NCBI RefSeq assembly: GCF_964355755.1
Contig: NC_092674.1
Span: 20,052,001 to 20,116,000 of the forward strand
Origin: Antedon mediterranea
Taxonomy: Eukaryota; Echinodermata; Crinoidea; Comatulida; Antedonidae
Length of the DNA stretch: 64,000 nt
Reading direction: 5' to 3'
Each line of letters starts with the position of its first letter. Within the stretch, counting starts at the first letter, position 1. Both the position numbers and the translations under genes were made by a program. The notes under the pieces were generated by a model. It was not told the origin of the DNA and searched no databases. It saw nothing but the letters and a program-made list of their open reading frames with translations. This document shows, piece by piece, positions 38,001 to 48,411 of the stretch.

Positions 38001-41000
38001 GAGCTTCTCGTATTCTTTAATGGCATCTGGTATGTTGGTATCTCGTTTAATTTTTGTCGGAAACTGTCCAGTTGTTCCTGTTGCAATTACTAGGTAATCA
38101 TAAGGAATTTCCTCAAGCGTTTCTTCCAGAATTACAATTTTCTTGTCTGGTTTAATATCCTTCACCCATCCCTTCTTAAAGCTGTCGCCTAGTACAGGGG
38201 CATATGGAATGAATGTTTTTCGGGCAAAACCTGATAAAATTAACAATAAAGAAATCATTAATATTCAATAATTTAATGAGAAAGTCCACTCCTAAAAAAA
38301 TATACAATACAATTTATTACAATTAGAATGGAACAGTAAAACCCACCAGCAATTTTACACAATATTCTGGGTAATTTTGAAATCGAAGAGAAAATTTAAA
38401 AGAAACTGAAAGTATACATTTAAATCGTGTACGCCTATATTTCACATCTCATTTGACAAGTTTTTTGGTTGATATTTTATTCCAGTATGGTACTGTTCCG
38501 ACTATTGTGGTATGCCTTTTGTATAAAATAGGGTGTGAGAATGGCTATCTGCATGAACTCAATTCAACTAAAAGTACTGTAACTACAGTAAGTATTGTCC
38601 TAGAGCTGTCCACTTTTGAGAAACTTAACTTAAACAGAAATATAGTGTGCAAACTATGCTGATATCAACACCAAACTGATTGTCGCAACTGGTTCTGGTT
38701 ATACCAATACAGTATTTAATTGTGATATGATTCAGAAATGTTTAGTTTATAGATTGTCACGTGAAAAAAAAAAAAATTATTTCATAAGTATTTTTTATGA
38801 TTAGAGAATCTATATTATGAATAATAGTAGAGCAGTTAATGACATGAGCTGTGCATTTTATTACCAAAGCATGAAACTTGGCACAAAGTTTCTTTAATGA
38901 ATATAGATTCAAAATATCGGGGGGTGCCAAGTGTCCAACGTCCGGTATGGCGGCCATCTTGATTTCAAAATGGCCACCATAAAAACAAAAAATGTTCATA
39001 TCTTGGCAACTATACACATTAGAGACTTAATTATGGTCTCAAATTGTTCACAAACTATATATTTCTATTTGCTCTAATGAAAATTTTCGTCCAAAAATGA
39101 CCGGAAATGACGCTTCTTTCAGTTTGACCTTTGACCTTGTATTTGTATATCTCTGTAACTACTGGTCATTTTCAATCGATTTTGGTGTCATTTTGTTCAG
39201 AATAAATACATTTATATTTGTAGTAATGAAACATTTTCACATAAAATGACCGGAAATACAATTTATGACCTTTGACATTTATTTATTGATTTTTAATTAG
39301 GTGAATATACTGTATGTGGTTTTTGTTGGTCTTTGAACTTTGACCTGATAGGCGTAATTATATTAAATGATTAATGGACTTAAATTGTATATAGTACATA
39401 AAATTGGTAAACATTGTGCTTGGTGGTACCATTAGTTCAATGATGTTGGCACCTTCTGATTCACTAAAAGTTTTAATAGTTTGACAGAGGAAATAACATA
39501 CATGTTATGGAATACCGTAAAACCTCGAAAAGGTGATAGTATGAGCTTCTTTTCGAGATAGACTGTATTTGAATGTCAAATGAAAAGTATGATGATCGTG
39601 TTTATATCAATATATTATTAATGACCTTACAAAGAACCCTTTATATTTCAACAATCAAGCCTCAGTTATTCTACAATTTATTGTTTTCCAAGTGGTATTT
39701 TGATTGTATCTTCTTTTTGTATGCTTCCTCGGTTAATGTGGTCCCAGCCCTCCTTCTTTGTCTGTAGATGGTCTTATACCCCATTATTTGTCTGTGGATG
39801 GTCTTATACCCCATTCTTTGTCTGTGGATGGTCTTATATCCCCTTCTTTGTCTGTGGATGGTCTTACACCCCCTTCTGTGCGCGTTTATGGTATTACACC
39901 CCTTTCTTTGTATGTGGATGGTCTTACACCCCTTTCTTTGTATGTAGATGGTCTTCCACCCCTTCTTTGTCTGTGGATGGTCCTACACTTCCTTCTTTGT
40001 CTGTGGATGGTCCTACACCTCTTTCTCTTTTTGTGGATGGTCTTATACCCCCTTCTTTGTCTGTAAGTGGTCCTATACCCTTTCTTTGTCATTGGATGGT
40101 CTTACACCCCCTTCTTTGTCTGTGGACGGTCCTACACCCCCTTCTTTGTCTGTGGATGGTCTTACACCCCTTTATTTGTCTGTGGACGGTATTATACCCC
40201 CTTCTGTGCCTGTTGATGGTATTACACCCTTTGCTTTGTCTGTTGATGGTATTACACCCTTTGCTTTGTCTGTTGATGGTATTGCACCCTTTTCTTTGTC
40301 TGTGGATGGTATTACACCCCTTTTTTTGTGTGTGGATGGTATTACACCCCTTTTTTTGTGTGTGGATGGTATTACACCCCTTTTTTGTGTGTGGATGGTC
40401 TTACACCTTTTTCTTTTTGTGTGAATGGTCTTACACCCCTTCTTTGTCTGTGGATGGTCTTACACCCACTTCTTTCTCTGTCGATGGTCTTATACCCCTT
40501 CTTTGTCTGTGGATGGTCTTATACCCCCTTCTTTGTCTTTGGATGGTCCTACATCCCCTTTTTTGTCTGTGGATGGTCCTACACCCTCTTCTTTGTCTGT
40601 GGATGGTCCTACACCCCCTTCTTTGTCTGTGGATGGTCTTATACCCCTTCTTTGTCTGTAAGGGGTCCTATACCCCCTTCTTTGTCAGTGGATGGTCTTA
40701 CACCCCCTTCTTTGTCTGTGGAGGGTCCTATGCCCCCTTCTTTGTCTGTGGATGGTCTTACACCCCCTTCTTTGTCTGTGGATGGTCTTACACCCCCTTC
40801 TTTGTCTGTGGATGGTCCTACACCCCATTCTTTGTCTGTAGATGGCCTTACACCCCTTTCTTTGTCTGTGGATGGTCTTATACCCCTTCTTTGTCTGTTG
40901 ATGGTCTTATACCCCCTTCTTTGTCTGTGGATGGTCTTATACCCCCTTCTTTGCCTGTGGATGGTCTTATACCCCTTCTTTGTCTGTGGACGGTCCTACA

Positions 41001-43349
41001 CCCCCTTCTTTGTCTGTGGATGGTCTTACACCCCTTTATTTGTCTGTGGACGGTATTATACCCCCTTCTGTGCCTGTTGATGGTATTACACCCTTTGCTT
41101 TGTCTGTTGATGGTATTACACCCTTTTCTTTGTCTGTTGATGGTATTGCACCCTTTTCTTTGTCTGTGGATGGTATTACACCCCTTTTTTTGTGTGTGGA
41201 TGGTATTACACCCCTTTTTTTGTGTGTGGATGGTATTACACCCCTTTTTTGTGTGTGGATGGTCTTACACCTTTTTCTTTTTGTGTGAATGGTCTTACAC
41301 CCCTTCTTTGTCTGTGGATGGTCTTACACCCACTTCTTTCTCTGTCGATGGTCTTATACCCCTTCTTTGTCTGTGGATGGTCTTATACCCCCTTCTTTGT
41401 CTTTGGATGGTCCTACATCCCCTTTTTTGTCTGTGGATGGTCCTACACCCTCTTCTTTGTCTGTGGATGGTCCTACACCCCCTTCTTTGTCTGTGGATGG
41501 TCTTATACCCCTTCTTTGTCTGTAAGGGGTCCTATACCCCCTTCTTTGTCAGTGGATGGTCTTACACCCCCTTCTTTGTCTGTGGAGGGTCCTATGCCCC
41601 CTTCTTTGTCTGTGGATGGTCTTACACCCCCTTCTTTGTCTGTGGATGGTCTTACACCCCCTTCTTTGTCTGTGGATGGTCCTACACCCCATTCTTTGTC
41701 TGTAGATGGCCTTACACCCCTTTCTTTGTCTGTGGATGGTCTTATACCCCTTCTTTGTCTGTTGATGGTCTTATACCCCCTTCTTTGTCTGTGGATGGTC
41801 TTATACCCCCTTCTTTGCCTGTGGATGGTCTTATACCCCTTCTTTGTCTGTGGATGGTCTTATACCCCCTTCTTTGTCTGTGGATGGTCTGGACCCACTA
41901 CTTTGATTGATTAAATCAGACATTGTTTCTTGTATGATTAGGAGACCTTCAAAGTGAAAGTCCACAGGTGGATGCCTAAAAAGGTCTTGTACAGAACAGT
42001 ATATTGTAGGTCCAAATGTCACTAATTTGAGGATTACTTGAATAATTATATTGAGATGTCTTTTACGAATTTATTTGGTTCGGATTTTGCTAAAAAATCA
42101 ATGACTAGAGAAAATCGAGGAAAAGGATTCAGATGGTTTACAGCAAAGGCTCATTACCATACAAATTGAGTACATTTGTTTAGATGCAACGAAAATGACC
42201 AAGAATTATCTGAGTTTCTGACTAATGAAAGTAGGTCTACTGTAGTAAGTACTTTGAAAGACGATGTTCTCTTAACTCATGAAAATGAGAACTTTCCGAA
42301 CTTGTCTCATATGCAACATCAAAGAGGCCAACGAAAGAATGCTACTTTACATCAAAAATATTTCCAAATGGCATCTAACAATTCAATTCAACTTTTATTT
42401 CAGACAATTTTCCATATGGTATAATACATCAAAAAAAAAAAAGAAAAGATGAAGGAGAGAGGACCAACCAACTTTTATATAACGATTGACACTTCACAGT
42501 TTAGCAAACAAGTCGGCATAGATGAGCTCAGTGATTGCTGTTTCTCAGTGATCTGTCATACTTTACGCCTATCCTATCACATCAAAAGTCAAAAATTCAT
42601 AATAATAAATTCCTGGTCATTTTTGCATTAAGTGTCATTTATTTCGGTAAAACAAATTAGGTGCATTTATACCAATGTAAACCACATACAGTATGTTCAC
42701 ATAATTATATATGTCAAAGGTTATAAATTGTATTTCCAGTCATTTTATGTGAAAATGTTTCATTACTACAAATATAAATGTCTCTATTCTGAACAAAATG
42801 ACACCAAAATCGATTGAAAATGATCAGTAGTTACTGAGATATACAGATAAGAGGTCAAAGGTCAAACTCGAAGAAACGTCATTTCCGGTCATTTTTTGAC
42901 GAAACTTTTCATTAGAGCAAATAGAAATATGTGGTTTGTGAACAATTTAACACCAGAATCAAGTCTCTACTGTTTATAGTTGCCAAGATATGAACACTTT
43001 TTGTTTTTATGGTGGCCATTTTGAAATCAAGATGGCCGCCATACCGGACGTTGGACACTTGGCACCCCCCGATATTTTGAATCTATATACATCAAAGAAA
43101 CTTTGTGGCAAGTTTCATGCTTTGGTAATAAAGTGCACAACTTGGTTATTTTTATGGCCTTAACTGCTCTACTATAATACCTGTTTCTACACACGCTCTA
43201 GGTGATGCTGTATTTGCATGCATGCCATCTTTCGGATCAATTAAAGTAACTTGGCATTTCCCTTTCAAACTGCTTGCTGTCTGCAACCCACCATATCCTC
43301 CTCCAATAATTACCACTCGCTTTTCAGACATTGAATTTGATGCACCCAT
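35055..43349 (-). CDS. AIFM2: AIFM2/FSP1-type NAD(P)H:quinone oxidoreductase, copy B (6 coding exons, 376 aa)
   Basis: Coding exons in order: 43181-43349 (exon reaches 43367), 37992-38230, 37087-37288, 36589-36738, 35781-35984, 35055-35221. Splice positions and phases match exons 2-7 of copy A. Motifs: RVVIIGGGYGG (residues 11-21), YDYLVIATGTTGQFP, VIGGGAAGTEIVGEI (145-159), VKTDKGSEVEADLVF, NIFAIGDC (276-283). The chosen start gives MGASNS, matching the Met-Gly-x3-Ser N-myristoylation pattern used by human FSP1. However, the exon stays open upstream to its splice acceptor at 43368-43369, so an upstream coding exon like that of copy A is possible. The C-terminus (WSTVGLKYNESHLFN) lacks the MKQSPP-type tail. 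Intron 2 is about 5 kb and hosts an inverted-repeat element with a satellite. Family call very safe; start less so. Confidence 0.93.
38548..38702 (+). repeat. Dispersed repeat R3, copy 1 (FSP1-B intron 2)
   Basis: About 155 bp matching the insert at 45673-45825: ctgcatgaactcaattcaac, attgt.ctagagctgtccac, atatagtgtgcaaact and attgtcgcaactggttctgg. The copy at 45673 is flanked by a target-site duplication, which supports mobility. Confidence 0.75.
39757..41890 (+). repeat. 30-bp satellite array with 864-bp higher-order repeat
   Basis: About 71 copies of a 29/30-bp unit (tttgtctgtggatggtctta plus cacccccttc). Segments 40105-40968 and 40969-41832 are almost identical copies of one another, offset by exactly 864 bp, so a block of units was duplicated recently. 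The 736-codon plus-strand frame at 39700-41910 and the frames overlapping it are artefacts of the 30-bp period, which leaves several frames open at once. Confidence 0.93.
42070..42350 (+). pseudogene. Decayed transposon-borne protein remnant
   Basis: With frame changes and a stop, the plus strand reads KSMTRENRGKGFRWFTAKAH, then HLFRCNENDQELSEFLT, then TVVSTLKDDVLL and IKEANERMLLYI. The order resembles a repeat-borne protein family of invertebrate genomes that has a TRE-RRG block followed by an EEADTR-L-LH block. I cannot name the transposon superfamily. A minus-strand frame at 41831-42022 overlaps the left part and is less convincing. Confidence 0.45.
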
Positions 43350-43968
43350 GATTCTATATTCATAAATCTGCTTAGACAATAACATTTGAAAATTAACACC
43401 TTGTAGGCTATTATTATGATTGTGTTTGATGGTAAACAATTATTTATATTTACAAAAACTTTTGACATTGATATTGAATGAATATCATGTACCGTAAATT
43501 GTTAGGATTGGTAAGCAAATTTATGATTCTAGTAAGTAGACCTACACATACAATGCTCCAACATCATCTTTTTTGTTGTTATTTGTATTTAAATAAAAAA
43601 CATGAATGTTCAAATAGACTTTGTTTTCAATTACTAAATCATAGGCTCTATACTCTGATTACTGTCCAGTCAAATGATTTCAAGTCATTGCAAAATGTTA
43701 GTATGGACAACACACTAATCTGTTATTTAGTTCTTCAACAATTGCATAAAGAATTTTTAAATACTGAAGCAGGATATTGACATCAACTGTTCTTTATTTT
43801 AGTGGATTATTATTCTCTGAGATCATAATCCCCACAGGTCAAGAAGAATTTACTTTAATTTAATAGCAAGATGGTTTCAACAATCTTCATCAACAATGCA
43901 AATTCAGGAGTGCCCTTTTAATAGGTGATAAAATGGCTTATTGTTTTTCGTGGTTGAATAAACATCCA

Positions 43969-44160
43969 CACCCCAACCAACCAACCACTTCCTACACCCC
44001 AACCAACCACTCCCTACACCCCAACCAACCACTCCCTACACCCCCACCAACCACTCCCTACACACCCACCAACCACTCCCTACACCCCAACCAACCAACC
44101 AACCACTCCCTACACCCCCACAAACCACTCCCTACACCCCCACAAACCACTTCCCCACCC
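43969..44160 (+). repeat. CCAACCA-type minisatellite
   Basis: Eight to nine units of about 20 bp of the type caaccactccctacacccc, with variation in the number of ccaa repeats. Lies upstream of FSP1-B exon 2. Confidence 0.9.
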
Positions 44161-44599
44161 CACACATCTCAAATAAATGCTCCCCATGGAACATTGTTTG
44201 GAATAAACAAAACACATTGACACTACAGTAATGATTTTTTTCATTTAGATTATTTTACTATTTATATACCAAAAAAAAAAATAATATATAGGTTTCCTGC
44301 CTCAATTTGACATATGGTTTTAAAGACATTATATTTGAGCATATAGCAAGAAGGCTGCGAAAAAAATAGATCATTGCTCCTTATCTCACACAAATTGATG
44401 TAATTTCACTTAATTGATGTCTTCCCTACGTTTTTGAGATCTAATTTAAGATCACAAACTATATTTAATGTAAAAATAATACTAGCCTACATGGTCCTAT
44501 TGCGATAACTTTTTTCGTCTTTAAACGGTTAAAAATGTGAAAAATAAATCGATTCTAATAATTATAGCGGCCCGCTATAAATCCCAAAATGCATTGCGC

Positions 44600-45062
44600 G
44601 CGGATTGATATTTTTGTTTTTCACCTGTAATTCGGCCACTTTTCGATCGATCGTGAAGCCAAAACAAATGGAAGACTCCTAACTTTTCAGCGAAAATACC
44701 GGGTTTTCCCCAATTTGTATCAACGGAGTCTGGCAAAAATAGAAAGACAATTAATGCAGCAACTATACAACGTCAGGCTAGGTATATAGCTAGCGTACGA
44801 TGTTCGTACGTTATCGATGTTTACCAGCTAGGCCTACAAAACTAAGCCTAGCTAGGCTAGGCCTAAGACCGTCCACGAGAGGTCGATCGCCGCGAGCTAC
44901 TTAGGTAGTGCATTGTTTCTCACTTTTTATCATAATTTACCATAAAACGTACATTTAAGACAAGGAATGACATGGTTTAATGTTTTTAAAGTGATATATA
45001 TGTATTATTTTCCAAAAAACGTCCAAAATTGCAGGGAAGGGGTCTTTAAACCTTGGTAGCAG
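44600..45062 (+). repeat. Dispersed repeat R1, longest copy
   Basis: Extends from gcgcgcggattgat to gggtctttaaac and shares most landmarks with copies at 500-763 and 21633-21760. Contains a TAGGCCTA/CTAGCTAGG-rich stretch in the middle. No coding capacity. Confidence 0.6.
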
Positions 45063-45554
45063 AGGTGATAAATAATTATATGCGTTTCCCAGAGTTATAG
45101 CTTTAGATGCAATGCACAGTAACACATTACTAGCCTAACTGTGTTTCTGTGTCACAGAATAACAAAAATGCACATACTGTACAGTACTTACCTCTGCTAT
45201 GGAGTAAATAAATTGTACTGTACAAATAAAATAGATAAGAGACCTGAGGATTTGTACACTTCACATGTGATTACTGTGTAGCTATCTAAAAATAAACAGT
45301 GATGCAATAATATGCTGACTCACTGTCAATTCACACTAGCCAATCAAAATTAATCTTTTTGAAGCTTAACATAATATTATAGGTAAAAGTTTGTTTACCT
45401 TTTACAGTTGAGCAGAAACTGTCAATGGAATATAGATTATATCTCGAATGGATAGGTGTTTAGCACCTGTTTGGTCTTTCCTTGCCCCCTTTTATAATTG
45501 TTTTGTCTTCTTTGTAATGTATATGGCAGAAATTGAATAAATAAAAAAATAAAA

Positions 45555-46000
45555 TTTTGAAACGATAAAGATGAGGAAATCTGTGAGAATGAGGAAAAAG
45601 TTTAAATTCGAACCCGGAAACTTCTGCTTGATATGCAGATGTCCTAACCATTGGACCAATGGGGCTTTGATGACTGGAACTGCATGAACTCAATTCAACT
45701 GAAAGTATAACTACAGTCGTTGTTCTAGAGCTGTCCACTTTCGAGCAACTTAACTTAACAGAAATATAGTGTGCAAACTGTGCTGATATCAACACCAAAC
45801 TGATTGTCGCAACTGGTTCTGGTTATTGATGGTATTGTTCAAACTCGGATTGGATAGCAACTCTTTAACATTCTCGGCGTGGTATGATGAAACAGCACTA
45901 GTCCTTCAAATGTAGGCACGCGCACCAGAGATCAAATTAATACGTCGTCTTTCAGTATTTATTCACGAAGCAGAATCTCCGAAGAGATCCTTTGTTTATA
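45555..46000 (-). repeat. tRNA-derived SINE, copy 2, split by a nested insertion
   Basis: The minus strand carries TGGTCCAATGGTTAGGACAT (A box) and GGGTTCGAATTT (B box, about 45603-45614). The body (attgttcaaactcg.attgg, agatcaaatt.atacg, attcacgaagca) matches copy 1 at 8667-8999. The copy is interrupted at 45673-45825. Confidence 0.72.
45673..45825 (+). mobile_element. R3 element inserted into SINE copy 2, with TTGATG duplication
   Basis: TTGATG at 45667-45672 recurs at 45826-45831, and the intact SINE copy at 8667 lacks this 153-bp segment. The insert matches 38548-38702. Its ctcaattcaactg.aag resembles the monomer of the satellite at 46852-47790. Confidence 0.7.
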
Positions 46001-46851
46001 TATAAACATCACCGGCACAGATGTTTATTTATAAAAAAAAATGTGATGTTTAATTGCATTGACTATAAGATGAGATAAATAGATATAAAATAATGCAATA
46101 TAAATGGAGGGATAAAACCAAAAGAGCAATACTCGTTTTTATGGCTACCCTTATACATATAAAACGAACAATGGCAATAAAAACATGAAAATTGTAGAGC
46201 ATGTCAATCAATGAATACTACTACAGAACAGAAATTTGTTGTAATACAATATTGTGTACAGTATATAATGTAAGCATGTGAAGGGCATTTTTCATGGAAT
46301 ATTTGTACCATTCCACTCATAAACATTCATTATTTGTATGATATTTAGTCAAGTCAAAGACAAAACATAATTTCAATGTTTTAATGTTTATTATAGATTC
46401 ACTTTTTGTCGTATTTTCATTGCTAGCACCTAATTCAGAAATATACAATACTTTGTACAACAGCTAAAAAACATTTCACTTATTTAGTCAAAATAATAAT
46501 CAAATGTTTCACAAATCATTGAAAACATTAAAAATGTGCTTTCCCACCCTAAACATGAATAAGTTAAGTAATATTAAACTTTGAATACGCCATTTTGTAA
46601 TTTTAATAGTCATTTACTTTTGGCCAAAAAAAATGATTTTGCTTAAAAGATAAAATAAGCATATTTCACCAAATACTGATCCGCTTATGTTTGACAATTT
46701 CATTTTCCTTTAAATTATGGTAAACAATTTTTTAAGGTCCAATTTTTGGTTGGAGTGAATAACATCAAAATCAAAATGACCTATTCAAAAAAGGGTTTTG
46801 TAAAATTACTTTTTGTGGTAGATTATACAGAAATAAGGTCATGTCTATTGG

Positions 46852-47790
46852 GAAGCTTATGTTGACACAGAACTGAACGCAATTCAACTGCATAAAAGCT
46901 TATGTTGACACAGAACTGAACGCAATTCAACTGCATAAGAGCTTATGTATGTTGACACAGAACTGAACGCAATTCAACTGCAAGAGAGCTTATGTCGACA
47001 CAGAGCTGAACGCAATTCAACTGCATAAGAGCTTATGTTGACACAGAACTGAAAGCAATTCAACTGCATAAGAGCTTATGTCAACACACAACTGAACGCA
47101 ATTCAACTGCAAGAGAGCTTATGTTGACACAGAACTGAACGCAATTCAACTGCAAGAGAGCTTATGGCGACACACAACTGAACGCAATTCAACTGCATGA
47201 GAGCTTATGTTGACACAGAACTGAACGCAATTCAACTGCAAGAGAGCTTATGTTGACACAGAACTGAACGCAATTCAACTGCAAGAGAGCTTATGCCGAC
47301 ACAGAACTGAACGCAATTCAACTGCAAGAGAGCTTATGTCGACACAGAACTGAATGCAATTCAACTGCATGAGAGCTTATGTCGACACAGAACTGAACGC
47401 AATTCAACTGCAAGAGAGCTTATGCTGACACAGAACTGAACGCAATTCAACTGCAAGGGAGCTTATGTTGACACAGAACTGAACGCAATTCAACTGCAAG
47501 AGAGCTTATGTTGACACAGAACTGAACGCAATTCAACTACAAGAGAGCTTATGTTGACACAGAACTGAACGCAATTCAACTGAAAGAGAGCTTATGTTGA
47601 CACAGAACTGAACGCAATTCAACTGAAAGAGAGCTTATGTTGACACAGAACTGAACGCAATTCAACTGCAAGAGAGCTTATGTCGACACAGAACTGAATG
47701 CAATTCAACTGCAAGAGAGCTTACTGTATGTTGACACAGTACTGAACCCAATTCAACTGCAAGAGAGCTTATGTCGACACAGAACTGAAT
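46852..47790 (+). repeat. 43-bp satellite array, about 22 copies
   Basis: The unit contains gcttatgttgacacagaact followed by gaacgcaattcaactgcaagaga. Copies vary at a few sites (ttg/tcg/ccg after gcttatg) and two carry short insertions (tatg, ctgtatg). Stops and frame changes show it is not coding. Confidence 0.95.
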
Positions 47791-48411
47791 GGCACTGAAC
47801 GCAACCAGTGTGCGAGTGCTTATGTAGAAACCGGTTTTTAATTGTTGTTACCTTACTGTGCAGATCGTGATTTATGGTTAGATAGGAACCAGTAAGATTA
47901 TATGGTAATGTTGAACCAGTTGGTACTGGTCGCGATTACTTATACTGGACACGTGATGAAATGTAACGTATTCAGTTGTTTCAGTTTGCATTAATTTTGG
48001 TCAAGGTAAGTCAGTTGATTTGAGTCCAGTTGCTCAAAGCGTGTATGTCACCACAGTTCTTTGTCGACATAAGCTAATAAGGTATAGGATTGTGCAAACA
48101 TGATTAAAATATGATTTTTGCTATCGGAAACTTTTACATTTCAGAGGCTGGTGGTGAAATCATTGGCTAAAAGATGTATATAAATCACTTATTTAAATAA
48201 AATTTACTATAGTATCATTAACTATTGCATGCACAGTCACTGGGTTAAATAATTTATATATAGAAGTTAATTTTGAATACAAAATATGCACATTGTTCAA
48301 AACAGTCTCTAATATGACAATAACAAAATTCCTATTGGTTAAAATTCCACTTTTTTAATAAACAATAAAAACAAATAAAAAAACTTAAATATTGTTAAAT
48401 TAAAAAAAACA

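Larger units (their letters stand above)
38826..43175. mobile_element. 4.35-kb element with about 500-bp terminal inverted repeats in FSP1-B intron 2
   Basis: Left arm 38826 to about 39330 and right arm about 42671 to 43175 are inverted copies with scattered differences. Outer ends ATAGTAGAGCAGTTAA on the left and its complement on the right; shared landmarks include ttattaccaaagcatgaaac, ccgatattttgaatctatat and gaccggaaatgacg. AATA abuts both outer ends and may be a target duplication. The interior has a satellite (39757-41890) and a decayed plus-strand protein remnant. The right end stops five bases before FSP1-B exon 2, inside the splice-donor context. Confidence 0.82.
43368..48411. other. 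Intergenic between FSP1-B and BLZF1; repeats only
   Basis: Holds the minisatellite, R1, a SINE with nested insert and the 43-bp array. Any 5' exon of FSP1-B should lie here, but no convincing coding exon was found. Confidence 0.5.

Noticed and set aside
39700-41910. 736-codon open frame and overlapping long frames
   Set aside because: The 30-bp satellite period is a multiple of three, so several frames stay open together; the translation is only the repeat unit (CLWMVLHPL, VCGWSYTPFF, SVDGLTPPSL) and has no splice or start context.
43933-44220. Pro/Thr-rich frame of 95 codons
   Set aside because: It is produced by the CCAACCA-type minisatellite.
46852-47790. CRISPR-like array of regular repeats
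   Set aside because: Units are contiguous 43-bp copies without unique spacers, in an animal genome; this is a satellite.
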